A stretch of 64,000 nucleotides of DNA from Microbacterium maritypicum (GTDB taxonomy: Bacteria; Actinomycetota; Actinomycetes; Actinomycetales; Microbacteriaceae): NCBI RefSeq assembly GCF_008868125.1, contig NZ_WAAQ01000001.1:1612001-1676000 (forward strand). Direction: 5' to 3'. Numbering within the stretch: the stretch's first letter is position 1; every line of letters starts with the position of its first letter. Below the pieces are notes generated by a model. The model saw only the letters and a list, made by a program, of their open reading frames with translations, was not told the origin of the DNA and ran no database searches. Below, in pieces: positions 47,147 through 57,163 of this stretch. The translations under genes and the position numbers were made by a program.

Positions 47147-47887
47147 TCAATCTGAGAGAGGGGAATCCGTGTGAGGGGAAGGGGATCGAACGGGCCAGCT
47201 ACCGTCGAGCGCGTCATCGGGGTCGAGCCGGCCGATGCTCACGAAGTACTCGGTGAGGCTCGCCGCCTGCGATCGGGCCCACCCGATCTGATGCGTGTGG
47301 AGTTGCGCGGGAGATTCGGGGAGGCTGAACTGACGCGCGAGCGCCTGCGCGACACGTCCGGCGGCGATGGCGTCGGCAGACGCTTCATGGGCGCTCTCCA
47401 GCGGCACGGCATAGTGCGCCGCCACCACTTCGAGCGTGCGCCGGCCACGACGGTAGCGGTCGAAGGCCTTGTCGATCACGAGCGGATCGATCACGGGGGC
47501 CGGGTCTGTGAGGGGCTCGACTCCGTGACGGATCGCTTCACAGGCGAGCAGGGAGAAGTCGTACGACGCGTTGTAGGCGACGACCGGCACCCCCTGATCG
47601 AACAACGATCGCAACGCGGCGGTGACTTCGGCGACGACCTCGTGCGCCGGCCTTCCCTGCGATCGTGCGTGCATGGTGGTGATGCCGTGCACAGCAGTCG
47701 CTCCTTCGGGAATCGGGACTCCGGGGTCTGCGAGCCATGAGCGAGCCGCGACCTGGCGTCCCCCCGCATCGAGCACGCCGACATAGGCGGTGACCACGCG
47801 ATCCGACTCGACGTCGACGCCCGTCGTCTCCAGGTCGAACACACCGACGCGCGTGAGCCACGCGGGGAGCGGAGATCCGGATGGCAT
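47147..47887 (-). CDS. DnaQ-like 3'-5' exonuclease
   Basis: This 246-residue protein has the DEDD exonuclease motifs: VGVFDLETTGVD (residues 14-25), VAYNASYDFSLL and SAHEASADAIAAGRVAQAL. It matches the epsilon-type exonuclease family. The tail of about 60 residues after the domain is unlike the polymerase-III subunit, so it is probably a stand-alone proofreading or RNA/DNA-processing enzyme. TAGCGT-GAGGGC-ATG on the minus strand predicts a leaderless transcript. Confidence 0.9.
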   Translation of the reverse strand: MPSGSPLPAWLTRVGVFDLETTGVDVESDRVVTAYVGVLDAGGRQVAARSWLADPGVPIPEGATAVHGITTMHARSQGRPAHEVVAEVTAALRSLFDQGVPVVAYNASYDFSLLACEAIRHGVEPLTDPAPVIDPLVIDKAFDRYRRGRRTLEVVAAHYAVPLESAHEASADAIAAGRVAQALARQFSLPESPAQLHTHQIGWARSQAASLTEYFVSIGRLDPDDALDGSWPVRSPSPHTDSPLSD

Positions 47888-47893
47888 GCCCTC

Positions 47894-47899
47894 ACGCTA
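47894..47899 (-). promoter_or_regulatory. -10 element of the DnaQ-like gene (leaderless)
   Basis: TAGCGT, then GAGGGC, then ATG at 47887 on the minus strand. Confidence 0.55.
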
Positions 47900-47941
47900 C
47901 GGCCGGCCGCGGACATTCAGGAGAAGGCGCACGGCGGCTCG

Positions 47942-47947
47942 TAGACT
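47942..47947 (+). promoter_or_regulatory. -10 element of the alpha/beta-hydrolase gene (leaderless)
   Basis: TAGACT, then CGGACC, then ATG at 47954. It is divergent from the DnaQ-like promoter only about 45 bp away. Confidence 0.6.
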
Positions 47948-47953
47948 CGGACC

Positions 47954-48853
47954 ATGACCGTGCCATCTCCCTACGCGGACCGTCTTCGTCGCCTTCCCGT
48001 GCAGCGCCACGAGGTCGAGGTGCGCGGTGCCACCACGGCGTATTGGGTGTACGGCCCTGAAGACGCCGAGACCACGGTCATCGCGGTGCACGGGTTCCGT
48101 GGCGAGCACCACGGCCTCGAACCGGTTCTCGCCTACCTCCCCGAAGTTCGCGTGGTCGCCCCCGACCTTCCCGGCTTCGGCGAGTCGGCGCCTCTTCCCG
48201 GCCGCCGACACGATCTCGACGAGTACGCCGGATGGCTCACCGACTTCGCCGCGGAGGTCGCACCGGGCGCCGTGATCCTCGGTCACTCGTTCGGCTCGAT
48301 CGTCACGGCGGCGGCTGTCGCCCGGGGACTGCAGACCCCTCGTCTGATCCTGCTGAACCCCATCGGGGCGCCGGCGTTGGAAGGCCCGAAGGGACTCATG
48401 ACCCGTCTCGCGGTGCTGTACTACGCGCTCGGCGCCCGGCTCCCCGAGGCCTTCGGAACCGCGCTGCTGCGCAACCGGGTCATCGTCCGCGTCATGAGCA
48501 TCACGATGGCCAAGACGAAGGACCCCGAACTCCGTCGGTTCATCCACGACCAGCACGACACCTACTTCTCTCGGTTCTCCGACCGCGACGTGCTCCGCGA
48601 CGCCTTCGTCGCGAGCGTCTCCCACGACGTCCGCGAGTTCGCACCCGAGATCGATATCCCGACGTTGCTGGTCGCGGCCGAGCGCGATGACATCACGCCG
48701 ATCGAGGCGGAGCGGAAGCTGGCGAAGATCTTCCCCGACGCCTCACTGGTCGAGATCGCGCACGTGGGGCATCTGATCCACTATGAGACCCCGGCCGAAG
48801 CGGCGGGGGCCATCCGGCGCTTCCTCAGGATTCCCGTCGCGCGAGGCCGATGA
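47954..48853 (+). CDS. Alpha/beta-fold hydrolase
   Basis: This 299-residue hydrolase has the oxyanion motif AVHGFRGEHHG, the nucleophile elbow VILGHSFGSIV, a late catalytic Asp region (VAAERDDITPIEAE) and the histidine in IAHVGHLIHYE. The substrate is not predictable. Its 3' end overlaps the convergent Lrp-type gene by 29 bp. Confidence 0.9.
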   Translation: MTVPSPYADRLRRLPVQRHEVEVRGATTAYWVYGPEDAETTVIAVHGFRGEHHGLEPVLAYLPEVRVVAPDLPGFGESAPLPGRRHDLDEYAGWLTDFAAEVAPGAVILGHSFGSIVTAAAVARGLQTPRLILLNPIGAPALEGPKGLMTRLAVLYYALGARLPEAFGTALLRNRVIVRVMSITMAKTKDPELRRFIHDQHDTYFSRFSDRDVLRDAFVASVSHDVREFAPEIDIPTLLVAAERDDITPIEAERKLAKIFPDASLVEIAHVGHLIHYETPAEAAGAIRRFLRIPVARGR

Positions 48854-49298
48854 GTCCGGCGACCCGGAACGGGATCACCTCGCCCATCGCGAGTGAGGTC
48901 TCGGTGCGTTCCACGCCTTCGATCGACAGGATCCGCGCGTCGGTGTCGAAGAGGTGGCGCGCATCCCGGCAGGCCACACGTGCGAGCAGATCGATCGATC
49001 CGCTGAGGCCATGCGCCTGCACGACCTCCGGAATCCGGGCGAGTTCGTTGATGATGCGGGGAAGCTCGGTCTGTCGCACGCCGATGCTGACGAATGCCTG
49101 CAACGGGAATCCGAGCACATCGGTCGAGAACGACCGCTCGTACGACAGGAAGATTCCACTCTGCTCCAAGCGCGCCATTCGCGCCTGAATCGTGTTGCGC
49201 GAGAGCCCCAAGTTCTCCGCCAGCGCGACGATGGTGGTCCTGGGGTCGTCGGCGAGGGCGGCGAGAAGCTCGAGATCGATGCGGTCCAGTCCTGGCAT
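48825..49298 (-). CDS. Lrp/AsnC-family regulator, likely of bkdABC
   Basis: This 157-residue regulator has an N-terminal helix-turn-helix (TTIVALAENLGLSRNTIQARM) and a C-terminal RAM ligand-binding domain (VQAHGLSGSIDLLARVACRD). Lrp proteins sense amino acids. It is divergent from bkdA, with a perfect 17-bp inverted repeat between them, so it probably controls branched-chain 2-oxo acid breakdown and itself. I start at ATG 49298, because TAGGGT lies 8 nt upstream and homologues begin near LDRIDLELLAAL. Confidence 0.9.
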   Translation of the reverse strand: MPGLDRIDLELLAALADDPRTTIVALAENLGLSRNTIQARMARLEQSGIFLSYERSFSTDVLGFPLQAFVSIGVRQTELPRIINELARIPEVVQAHGLSGSIDLLARVACRDARHLFDTDARILSIEGVERTETSLAMGEVIPFRVAGLIGLARRES

Positions 49299-49333
49299 AG
49301 TGCCAAACCCTAGCAGCACCTCATCCCCCCAAA

Positions 49334-49350
49334 TTGAGCAACATGCTCAA
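49334..49350. promoter_or_regulatory. Predicted Lrp operator between lrp and bkdA
   Basis: TTGAGCA-ACA-TGCTCAA is a perfect inverted repeat (7-bp arms, 3-nt spacer). A related half-site, TGCTTGAGC, lies 12 bp downstream (49363-49371). Size, symmetry and position fit an Lrp/AsnC operator for the divergent pair. Confidence 0.55.
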
Positions 49351-49469
49351 GCCGTTTCACAATGCTTGAGCGAGGTGTTGACCAGACGTGCTCTCAGACC
49401 ATGCCCGTGATGACGCTGGCATCAGTGCGCGGAGCCTCACGAGGGCCGCCGAGGACGAGGAGGACGACG

Positions 49470-50591
49470 ATGTCACCGCAGATCACCCCCATCGCAGACA
49501 CCGCCCAGGATCTGGAGCTCTCGGAGCGCATCCTCAACCCGGATGGAAGTCGCATCGCGAACCCTCGGCTGGACCCCTTCGTCGCGGACGTCGATGCCGA
49601 GCAGCTGCGCTCCCTGCTGCGTGACATGGTCATCCTCCGGCGGATCGACGCAGAAGGCGTCGCCCTCCAGCGTCAGGGACAGCTCGGTCTCTGGGCTCCC
49701 TGCCAGGGCCAGGAGGCGACGCAGATCGGCACGGCGAGGGCCATCGCTGCGCAGGACTTCGTGTTCCCCAGCTACCGCGAGACCGGAGTCATCTACGCGC
49801 GAGGCGCCCAGCCCGGCGACTATGTGCGCATGTGGCGCGGAGAGGAAGGCGCCGCGTACGACCCCGCCGCTCTCGGGGTCGCTCCTTTGCAGATCATCAT
49901 CGGCGCGCAGACCCTGCACGCCGTCGGCTACGCCCTCGGCATCCAGCACGACGGCGCCGACGAGGTCGCCGTGACCTACTTCGGAGACGGCGCGACGAGT
50001 CAGGGCGACGTCAACGAGGCGATGATCTTCGCCGCGTCCTACCAGGCGCCCGTCGTCTTCGTCTGCCAGAACAACCACTGGGCGATCTCCGAGCCTGTCG
50101 CCGTGCAGTCGCAGTATCCGATCGCCGGACGTGCACCCGGCTTCGGCATCCCCAGTGTCCGCGTCGACGGCAACGACATCCTCGCCTGCATGGCCGCGAT
50201 GCGCTGGGCGCTCGAGCACGCACGGTCCGGCAAGGGCCCCGCCTACATCGAGGCGGTCACTTATCGGATGGGTCCGCACACCACGGCGGACGATCCGACG
50301 CGGTACCGCGACGAGGCCGAACTCGAGTCCTGGCGCCGGCGCGACCCGATCGCGCGACTGGAAGCGCACCTGCGCGCCACCGGAGCACTCACGGATGAGC
50401 ACCAGGCGGAGACCCAGGCGGCAGCCGACGTCGTGGCGAAGGAGATGCGCGCCGCATGCCTCGGCATGGTGACGCGCCCGCCCCTCGCGGTCTTCGACGG
50501 TGTCTATGCCGAGCCGCACACCGGACTCGAGCGTCAGCGCGGCGAGTACGCCGCGTATCTCGCATCGTTCGAGAGCGAGGCATCGGCATGA
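49470..50591 (+). CDS. bkdA: Branched-chain 2-oxo acid dehydrogenase E1 alpha subunit
   Basis: This 373-residue thiamine-diphosphate subunit decarboxylates the 2-oxo acids of leucine, valine and isoleucine. The ThDP motif is GDGATSQGDVNEAMIFAA through QNNHW (about residues 172-200), and YRMGPHTTADDPTRYRD is the phosphorylation-loop region of E1 alpha. I assign the branched-chain type from the neighbouring leucine genes and the M. tuberculosis synteny (Rv2497c, from memory). ATG 49470 has AGGAGG 6 nt upstream. Confidence 0.92.
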   Translation: MSPQITPIADTAQDLELSERILNPDGSRIANPRLDPFVADVDAEQLRSLLRDMVILRRIDAEGVALQRQGQLGLWAPCQGQEATQIGTARAIAAQDFVFPSYRETGVIYARGAQPGDYVRMWRGEEGAAYDPAALGVAPLQIIIGAQTLHAVGYALGIQHDGADEVAVTYFGDGATSQGDVNEAMIFAASYQAPVVFVCQNNHWAISEPVAVQSQYPIAGRAPGFGIPSVRVDGNDILACMAAMRWALEHARSGKGPAYIEAVTYRMGPHTTADDPTRYRDEAELESWRRRDPIARLEAHLRATGALTDEHQAETQAAADVVAKEMRAACLGMVTRPPLAVFDGVYAEPHTGLERQRGEYAAYLASFESEASA

Positions 50592-51598
50592 CCGAACTCA
50601 CTCTCGGAAAAGCACTCGGCGCGGGCCTGCGTCAAGCGATGCGCGACGACGACAAGGTCGTGCTCCTCGGTGAGGACATCGGCAAGCTCGGCGGTGTGTT
50701 CCGCATCACCGACGGGCTCCTCGACGAGTTCGGCGCGGCACGGGTGATCGACACACCGCTGGCGGAGTCCGGGATCGTCGGTACTGCTGTCGGTCTGGCG
50801 TTCCGCGGCTACCGCCCGGTGGTGGAGATCCAGTTCGACGGCTTCGTGTACCCCGCGTTCGACCAGATCGTCGCCCAGGTCGCGAAGCTGCACTACCGCA
50901 CGCAGGGCCGCGTGAAGATGCCCATCACCATCCGGATCCCGTGGGCGGGAGGCATCGGCGCAGCCGAGCACCACTCCGAATCTCCGGAGGCCTACTTCGT
51001 GCACACGGCAGGACTGCGCGTGATCGCGGTGTCGAACCCGGAGGACGCGTACCGCAGTCTCCGTCAGGCGATCGCGTCGGACGACCCGGTGATCTTCTTC
51101 GAGCCGAAGCGTCTGTACCACCACAAAGGCGAGGTCGACCTCGAGGCGCCGCTCGCGGATGCGCCGCCGATGGGACTCGCGCGCGTCGTGCGCACCGGAA
51201 CGGACGCGACACTGATCACCTACGGGGCGATGGTCTCCACGGCGCTGCAGGCGGCCGAGGCCGCCGACGACGAGGGGATCTCCCTCGAGGTCATCGACCT
51301 GCGTTCGCTCTCACCCGTCGACTACGACTCGGTCGCCGCGTCCGTGCGCAAGACCGGTCGGGTGGTCGTGGCGCACGAGGCCTCCCGCGAGGCGGGAGTC
51401 GCCGCCGAAGTGATCGCGAGCATCACCGAGCGCTGCTTCGAGTACCTCGAGTCCGCGCCGCTGCGGGTCACCGGCCATGACATCCCATACCCGCCCGCGA
51501 AGCTCGAGAAGTACCATCTGCCTGACCTCGATCGGCTTCTGGACGCCGTGGATCGCGTGCTGGACCGACCGAACAGTCTGACGGGAGCTGAGGCATGA
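50588..51598 (+). CDS. bkdB: Branched-chain 2-oxo acid dehydrogenase E1 beta subunit
   Basis: This 336-residue partner completes the alpha2beta2 E1 heterotetramer. It shows VVLLGEDIGKLGGVF, DTPLAESGIVGTAVGLAFRG, IQFDGFVYPAFDQIVAQVAK and the C-terminal transketolase domain LEVIDLRSLSPVDYDSV. ATG 50588 overlaps the bkdA stop (ATGA) and its own stop overlaps bkdC (ATGA), so the three are coupled. Confidence 0.94.
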   Translation: MTELTLGKALGAGLRQAMRDDDKVVLLGEDIGKLGGVFRITDGLLDEFGAARVIDTPLAESGIVGTAVGLAFRGYRPVVEIQFDGFVYPAFDQIVAQVAKLHYRTQGRVKMPITIRIPWAGGIGAAEHHSESPEAYFVHTAGLRVIAVSNPEDAYRSLRQAIASDDPVIFFEPKRLYHHKGEVDLEAPLADAPPMGLARVVRTGTDATLITYGAMVSTALQAAEAADDEGISLEVIDLRSLSPVDYDSVAASVRKTGRVVVAHEASREAGVAAEVIASITERCFEYLESAPLRVTGHDIPYPPAKLEKYHLPDLDRLLDAVDRVLDRPNSLTGAEA

Positions 51599-52956
51599 TC
51601 GCGGAGTTCCGTCTTCCGGATCTCGGAGAAGGCCTGACCGAGGCCGAGGTGGTGACCTGGCTCGTCGCGCCCGGTGACACTGTCGCCCTCAACCAGACGC
51701 TCGCCGAGGTCGAGACGGCCAAGGCGGTCGTCGAGCTCCCCTCTCCCTACGAAGGCACGGTGTCGACGCTGCACGCCGAGGCCGGCCAGACCATCGCCGT
51801 CGGTGCCCCTCTGATCGCTTTCGACGTAGTGGGAGATGAGCCGGATGCATCGGAATCGGCGTCCGAGTCCGCCGAGAAGGCCCAGCCGAACCTCGTCGGC
51901 TACGGCGCCGCCCCCACGAGTGCAGGTCGGCCCGCACGGCGCGCCCGCCGGATCGGTGGCACGCCGGTCCCGGTGGACACGGCTGTCCTCGAGGCGGCGC
52001 CGCACGATGCCACCCCGTCGGCGGCCGTCGACGTGGTGATCGAGCGCCCGCGCTCAACTCCGCCGGTGCGTGCACACGCCAAGCGCCTCGGCATCGACCT
52101 GGTGCTGGTCGCGGCAGAGGTGGGGGACCGGGTCATCACCCGGAGCGACGTGGATGCCTATGCGGAGCGAGTGGGCCGCGCTGGTGCGACGGTGGACGAG
52201 ACGTCGGGCATCCCCGCGACGGCGCCCTCGAGTCCGGCGGCGCTCGGAGACGGGGAGCGTGAGACGCGCATCCCCATCCGCGGCGTGCGCAAGCACACGG
52301 CGGCCGCGATGGTGCAGAGCGCGTTCACCGCCCCGCATGTCACCGTCTTCCACACGGTCGATGTGACCGCCACGATGGATCTGCTGTCGAGTCTTCGCGA
52401 CGATCGCGCACTCAGCGCACACCGGATCGGCCCGCTCACAGTGGTCGCGAAGGCGGTGTGCCTGGCTCTGGGCCGGACCCCGGGACTCAACTCTCGGTGG
52501 GACGAGGCTGCGGGCGAGATCGTCCAGCACAACTACGTCGATCTGGGGATCGCCGCGGCGACGGATCGGGGACTGATCGTCCCGATGATCCGGGATGCGG
52601 AGCGGCTGACGCTGCTCGGCATGGCGGACGCGGTGCGGTCGCTCGCCGAGGTCGCGCGTTCGGGGAAGACCTCGCCCGCCGAACTCGCCGGCGGCACATT
52701 CTCGATCTCCAACATCGGCGTCTTCGGCGTCGATGCCGGAACTCCCATCCTCCCGCCTGGCCAGTCGGGGATCCTCGCCGTCGGCGCGGTGCGTCGCCAG
52801 CCCTGGGAGCACCACGGCGAGATCGCGCTGCGGCAGATGATGACGCTCAGCCTCTCCTTCGACCACCGCCTCGTCGACGGAGCCGAAGGAGCCCGATTCC
52901 TCAAGGACGTCGCCGACATCCTCGAAGAGCCCGGACGGGCGATGCTCTTCAGGTAG
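51595..52956 (+). CDS. bkdC: Branched-chain 2-oxo acid dehydrogenase E2 (lipoyl acyltransferase)
   Basis: This 453-residue E2 core carries one N-terminal lipoyl domain (VETAKAVVEL, lipoyl lysine K43), a Pro/Glu/Ser linker, a peripheral subunit-binding domain (VRAHAKRLGIDLVLVAAEVG) and the acyltransferase domain with the catalytic SFDHRLVDGAEGARFL. It hands isovaleryl and related acyl groups to CoA. No E3 (lipoamide dehydrogenase) is encoded in the window, so E3 must come from elsewhere. Its 3' end overlaps tetR by 8 bp. Confidence 0.94.
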   Translation: MIAEFRLPDLGEGLTEAEVVTWLVAPGDTVALNQTLAEVETAKAVVELPSPYEGTVSTLHAEAGQTIAVGAPLIAFDVVGDEPDASESASESAEKAQPNLVGYGAAPTSAGRPARRARRIGGTPVPVDTAVLEAAPHDATPSAAVDVVIERPRSTPPVRAHAKRLGIDLVLVAAEVGDRVITRSDVDAYAERVGRAGATVDETSGIPATAPSSPAALGDGERETRIPIRGVRKHTAAAMVQSAFTAPHVTVFHTVDVTATMDLLSSLRDDRALSAHRIGPLTVVAKAVCLALGRTPGLNSRWDEAAGEIVQHNYVDLGIAAATDRGLIVPMIRDAERLTLLGMADAVRSLAEVARSGKTSPAELAGGTFSISNIGVFGVDAGTPILPPGQSGILAVGAVRRQPWEHHGEIALRQMMTLSLSFDHRLVDGAEGARFLKDVADILEEPGRAMLFR

Positions 52957-53554
52957 TCGCGCGCAACGCCGCATCCGCCATCGCGATCAGTACGGTCGCG
53001 GTGGCGGAGTGCCGCCTGGCGGCAGTGCGCGTGCTGTGCGGCGTCGAGTTGATGAGCCCGAAGCAGGCCTGCACGCGCAGACGCAGCTCGTCCTGATCGG
53101 CGTCGCCCTCGGGCGCCTGCAACGGCGACAGCGCGGCCATCCACAACTCGATGTACGCACGCTGGAGGCGTCGGACCTCGGCGCGATCGGCCTCGGACAG
53201 GAACGCGACATCCCTGTCCTGCACCTGGATGACCTCGGCGTTGCCCAGGGCGAACTCGACGTGGAAGCCGATCAGCGCGCGCATCCGCTGATCGGCAGTC
53301 GGCGACTCCGCGGCGACGCGACGACCGCCCGAGATCAGGTCCTGACTGACCTTGACGAGCACGGCGCCCAGCAGAGCCTGTTTTCCGGCGAAGTGGCGGT
53401 ACACGGCCGGCCCGGAGACGCCGACCGCCGCGCCGATGTCTTCGAGGCTCACCCCGCTGTATCCGCGCGCGGCGAAGAGGCGCGCGGCGGCGTGCAGGAT
53501 CGCATCGGACCGTTCGGCCTTGGCGCGGTCTCGGGCTGTGACCGGGCTTGTCAT
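52949..53554 (-). CDS. TetR-family repressor of the leucine catabolic operon
   Basis: This 201-residue regulator has an N-terminal helix-turn-helix (YSGVSLEDIGAAVGVSGPAV then YRHFAGKQAL) and a helical ligand domain. It is divergent from accD1, and the gap holds two GTTA-N8-TAAC sites. It probably represses accD1-citE and itself. In M. tuberculosis a TetR gene (Rv2506, from memory) sits in the matching place. The inducer is unknown; an acyl-CoA intermediate is a guess. The ATG at 53554 has GAGGA upstream. Confidence 0.92.
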   Translation of the reverse strand: MTSPVTARDRAKAERSDAILHAAARLFAARGYSGVSLEDIGAAVGVSGPAVYRHFAGKQALLGAVLVKVSQDLISGGRRVAAESPTADQRMRALIGFHVEFALGNAEVIQVQDRDVAFLSEADRAEVRRLQRAYIELWMAALSPLQAPEGDADQDELRLRVQACFGLINSTPHSTRTAARRHSATATVLIAMADAALRATT

Positions 53555-53558
53555 CTCA

Positions 53559-53602
53559 GTTAATCCTCGCTAACCTGAATCAACGGGTTAGTGAACACTA
53601 AC
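53559..53602. promoter_or_regulatory. Pair of predicted TetR operators
   Basis: Site 1 is GTTA-N8-TAAC at 53559-53574, 5 bp from the tetR start. Site 2 at 53587-53602 has the same spacing and is embedded in a perfect repeat, GGTTAGTG-AA-CACTAACC (53586-53603). The centres are 28 bp apart, close to three helical turns, so two dimers could sit on nearly the same face. Confidence 0.6.
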
Positions 53603-53664
53603 CGAAAGTGCATGCACCGCGCCAGGGTCCGCCCGCGCGGACGTGGGTCGAGGAGGACATCACG

Positions 53665-55218
53665 ATGCCCGCAACCCAGGAATCACTGGCGCACGAGCTG
53701 CGAACGCGCCTCGCGACCGCGGCGCGCGGCGGACCAGAAGCTTCCCGCGAACGGCACATCGCCCGCGGGAAGATGCTCCCTCGCGACCGCGTCGCCCGTG
53801 TGCTCGATGAGGGCAGTCCGTTCCTCGAGGTCGCCCCGCTCGCCGCCGACGGACTGTATGGGGGAGAGGCGCCGGGAGCCGGCGTGATCGCCGGTATCGG
53901 CCTCGTCCACGGTCGACACGTGATGGTGGTCTGCAACGACGCGACGGTGAAGGGGGGCACCTACTACCCGCTCACGGTCAAGAAGCACCTGCGCGCACAG
54001 GAGATCGCCCTAGAGAACCGGCTGCCCTGCCTCTACCTGGTCGACTCGGGAGGAGCGTTCCTCCCGAAGCAGGACGAGGTCTTCCCCGACCGTGAGCACT
54101 TCGGCCGGATCTTCTTCAACCAGGCGCGCATGTCGGCCGAGGGGATCCCTCAGCTCGCCGCGGTGCTCGGGTCGTGCACCGCGGGTGGCGCCTATGTTCC
54201 CGCCATGAGCGACGAGACCGTCATCGTCCGCGGTCAGGGGACGATCTTCCTCGGCGGACCCCCTCTCGTGAAGGCCGCGATCGGGGAGATCGTGACCGCC
54301 GAAGAGCTGGGCGGGGGAGAGCTGCACGCACGCCGCAGCGGTGTGGTCGACCATCTCGCCGAGGATGATGAGCACGCGCTCGAGATCCTCCGCGACATCG
54401 TCGCGACGCTTCCCCCTCCCGCGGCGCCCGCCTGGGAGGTGCTGAACAGCGGCCCTCCGTCCGAGTCGACGAGCCTGTACGACGCCGTCCCCGTCGACGT
54501 GAACGCCGCATACGATGTGCACGAGGTCGTCGCCCGTCTGGTCGACGGCGACACCTTCCTCGAGTTCAAGCCCGAGTACGGCACGACCCTGGTCACCGGA
54601 TTCGCCCGCCTGCACGGGCACCCCGTCGGCATCGTCGCGAACAACGGCGTGCTGTTCAGCGAATCGGCGCTCAAGGGAGCGCATTTCATCGAACTCTGCG
54701 ACCAGCGGGGTATTCCGCTGCTGTTCCTGCAGAACATCACGGGGTTCATGGTCGGCTCCGATGCCGAGGCCGGCGGCATCGCGAAGGACGGTGCGAAGAT
54801 GGTCACCGCCGTGGCCAGCACCAGGGTGCCGAAGCTCACCGTGATCATCGGTGGATCGTTCGGGGCCGGAAACTACTCGATGTGCGGTCGGGCGTATTCG
54901 CCCCGGTTCCTGTGGACCTGGCCCGCGAGCCGCATCTCCGTGATGGGTGGCGCACAGGCCGCGTCCGTGCTCGCGACCGTGAAGGAGGATCAACTCTCCG
55001 CCCGGGGCGACTCCTGGACGAGCGAGGACCGTGCGGAGTTCGAGGCTCCGATCCGTGAGCAGTACGAGCACCAGGGTGAGCCCTATTACGCCACGGCACG
55101 ACTCTGGGACGACGGCATCGTCGACCCCGAACAGACCCGTGACCTCCTGGGCCTGGCCCTCGAAGTCGTTTCCCGCAGCCCGCTGCCCGAACCGCGCTTC
55201 GGCGTCTTCCGGATGTGA
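53665..55218 (+). CDS. accD1: Methylcrotonyl-CoA carboxylase-type carboxyltransferase (beta) subunit
   Basis: This 517-residue carboxyltransferase transfers carboxyl from biotin to 3-methylcrotonyl-CoA by inference from context. It has the acyl-CoA and biotin sites [16 protein letters not shown] and [20 protein letters not shown], and [20 protein letters not shown] near the start. These features are MccB-like rather than propionyl-CoA carboxylase-like. ATG 53665 has AGGAGG 8 nt upstream; the longer frame is rejected. It heads accD1-accA1-fadE-maoC-citE. Confidence 0.92.
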   Translation: MPATQESLAHELRTRLATAARGGPEASRERHIARGKMLPRDRVARVLDEGSPFLEVAPLAADGLYGGEAPGAGVIAGIGLVHGRHVMVVCNDATVKGGTYYPLTVKKHLRAQEIALENRLPCLYLVDSGGAFLPKQDEVFPDREHFGRIFFNQARMSAEGIPQLAAVLGSCTAGGAYVPAMSDETVIVRGQGTIFLGGPPLVKAAIGEIVTAEELGGGELHARRSGVVDHLAEDDEHALEILRDIVATLPPPAAPAWEVLNSGPPSESTSLYDAVPVDVNAAYDVHEVVARLVDGDTFLEFKPEYGTTLVTGFARLHGHPVGIVANNGVLFSESALKGAHFIELCDQRGIPLLFLQNITGFMVGSDAEAGGIAKDGAKMVTAVASTRVPKLTVIIGGSFGAGNYSMCGRAYSPRFLWTWPASRISVMGGAQAASVLATVKEDQLSARGDSWTSEDRAEFEAPIREQYEHQGEPYYATARLWDDGIVDPEQTRDLLGLALEVVSRSPLPEPRFGVFRM

Positions 55219-57161
55219 GTGCCATGTCCCTGTCTGCACCGTCTCCTTCGAACACCGGCACCTTCCACACGGTTCTCGTCGCCAATCGCGGGGAGATCGC
55301 CCGCCGCGTGATCCGTACCCTCCGGGCGCTCGGTATCCGCAGCGTCGCCGTCTACAGCGATGCCGACGCCTCGGCTCCCCACGTGCGTGAAGCGGACGAT
55401 GCCGTGCGGATCGGCCCCGCGCCCGCGGCCGAGTCGTATCTCGACATCGATGCCGTGATCGCCGCTGCCCGCAGCACCGGTGCGCAGGCCATCCACCCCG
55501 GGTACGGGTTCCTGTCCGAGAGCGTCGGGCTGGCCGAGGCCTGTGCCGAGAGCGGCATCGTCTTCATCGGTCCCTCCATCGACGCCCTGCAGATCATGGG
55601 CGACAAGGCCCGCGCTCGCGAGCACGTGCAGCGCTACGGCGTTCCGGTCGTCCCCGGCTTCGATGCGAAAGGACTGTCCGACCTCGAGATCGCCGAGGAG
55701 GCGGACGGCGTGGGCTACCCACTGCTCGTCAAGCCCAGCGCCGGCGGGGGCGGTAAAGGCATGGAGGTCGTTGCGGACGCCGCGGGCTTGCGGGGAGCTC
55801 TCGCCTCCGCGCGCCGAGTGGCATCGGCAGCGTTCGGCGACGACGCGCTCATCCTCGAACGCCTCATCCGACGCCCGAGGCATATCGAGGTGCAGGTCTT
55901 CGGAGACGCGCACGGCACGGTCATCGCACTCGGCGAGCGCGAGTGCACCCTGCAGAGACGGCATCAGAAGGTCATCGAGGAGGCGCCGTCGGCGGGCATC
56001 CCGGCCCCCACCCGTGAGCGACTGCTCTCGGCAGCCGTCCTCGCCGCAGAGAGCGTCGAGTACGTCGGCGCGGGCACCGTCGAGTTCCTCATCGATGCCG
56101 ATGCGCCAGACGAGGTGTTCTTCATCGAGATGAACACACGCCTCCAGGTGGAGCACCCCGTGACCGAAGAGGTCACCGGCCTCGATCTGGTCGCTCTCCA
56201 GCTGCGTGCGGCCGCGGGGCTGGCGCTGGAGGTCACTCCGCGCCTGCGCGGCCACGCGGTCGAGGCACGTGTGTACGCGGAGTCGCCGGAACGCGGGTTC
56301 CTTCCCTCCACGGGGACGGTGCTGCTGTTCGATCCGCCGTCGGGCGTTCGCGTGGACGCGGCGATCGAGACCGGGAGCGAGGTGACCGGGTTCTACGACC
56401 CGATGATCGCGAAGGTGATCGCTTTCGCCGACGACCGCGCCACCGCGCTCGCGCGACTGGACGAGGCGCTCGCCCGCACGGTCGTCCTGGGCGTCGAGAC
56501 CAACATCGCCTTCCTCCGCACGCTCTGCCAGGACCCGCGCGTCATCGAGGGAGACCTCGACACCGGGCTCATCGAGACCCTGCTTCCGCTCGGCACGCTG
56601 AGGCCGTCGCCGGCACAGCTCGCGGCGGCGAAGGACACGGTCGCGGGAACCGCCGCGCCGATGCGGACCACCGCCCTGTGGCGGGACCTTCCCGGCTGGC
56701 GCCTGGGGGCCGGGGATGCGGCACCGCCTCTGTTCGTCGCCCTCACGGATGACGACGAAGAGGTCGCGCTCGACGAAGGATCGGCTACGAGATCGCGAAG
56801 CGCTGTCCACGCCGCAGTGGACGCGGACGGCGCTGTGTGGGTGGCCGAGGACGGTCGCACGGTTCGCCTCCGCCCCCTCGACAGGAAGCAGCGGATGAAG
56901 CGACGGCTGTCCGCGCGCGAAGCGGGATCCGCGCCGACGGAGCCGGAGGGGCGCGCCCCCATGCCCGGAAGCGTCGTGGCGCTGCACGTCGCGGACGGGG
57001 ATTCGGTCTCCGCGGGCGACGCGCTCGTCTCGATCGAGGCGATGAAGATGGAGCATCCCGTGCTCGCGCCCCACGACGGTGTGGTGCATCTGCTGGTCAC
57101 CGTGGGTGACCAGGTGCGGCGTGACCAACCGGTCGCCCGCGTGACGACGGAGGAGAGTTGA
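55215..57161 (+). CDS. accA1: Methylcrotonyl-CoA carboxylase-type biotin carboxylase/BCCP (alpha) subunit
   Basis: This 648-residue subunit has a biotin carboxylase domain ([20 protein letters not shown], the ATP-grasp loop [30 protein letters not shown]), a linker domain, and a C-terminal biotinyl domain with [14 protein letters not shown] (biotin lysine about K611). It pairs with AccD1 to carboxylate 3-methylcrotonyl-CoA. The GTG at 55215 overlaps the accD1 stop; ATG 55224 is an alternative. Confidence 0.93.
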   Translation: MSAMSLSAPSPSNTGTFHTVLVANRGEIARRVIRTLRALGIRSVAVYSDADASAPHVREADDAVRIGPAPAAESYLDIDAVIAAARSTGAQAIHPGYGFLSESVGLAEACAESGIVFIGPSIDALQIMGDKARAREHVQRYGVPVVPGFDAKGLSDLEIAEEADGVGYPLLVKPSAGGGGKGMEVVADAAGLRGALASARRVASAAFGDDALILERLIRRPRHIEVQVFGDAHGTVIALGERECTLQRRHQKVIEEAPSAGIPAPTRERLLSAAVLAAESVEYVGAGTVEFLIDADAPDEVFFIEMNTRLQVEHPVTEEVTGLDLVALQLRAAAGLALEVTPRLRGHAVEARVYAESPERGFLPSTGTVLLFDPPSGVRVDAAIETGSEVTGFYDPMIAKVIAFADDRATALARLDEALARTVVLGVETNIAFLRTLCQDPRVIEGDLDTGLIETLLPLGTLRPSPAQLAAAKDTVAGTAAPMRTTALWRDLPGWRLGAGDAAPPLFVALTDDDEEVALDEGSATRSRSAVHAAVDADGAVWVAEDGRTVRLRPLDRKQRMKRRLSAREAGSAPTEPEGRAPMPGSVVALHVADGDSVSAGDALVSIEAMKMEHPVLAPHDGVVHLLVTVGDQVRRDQPVARVTTEES

Positions 57162-57163
57162 AC

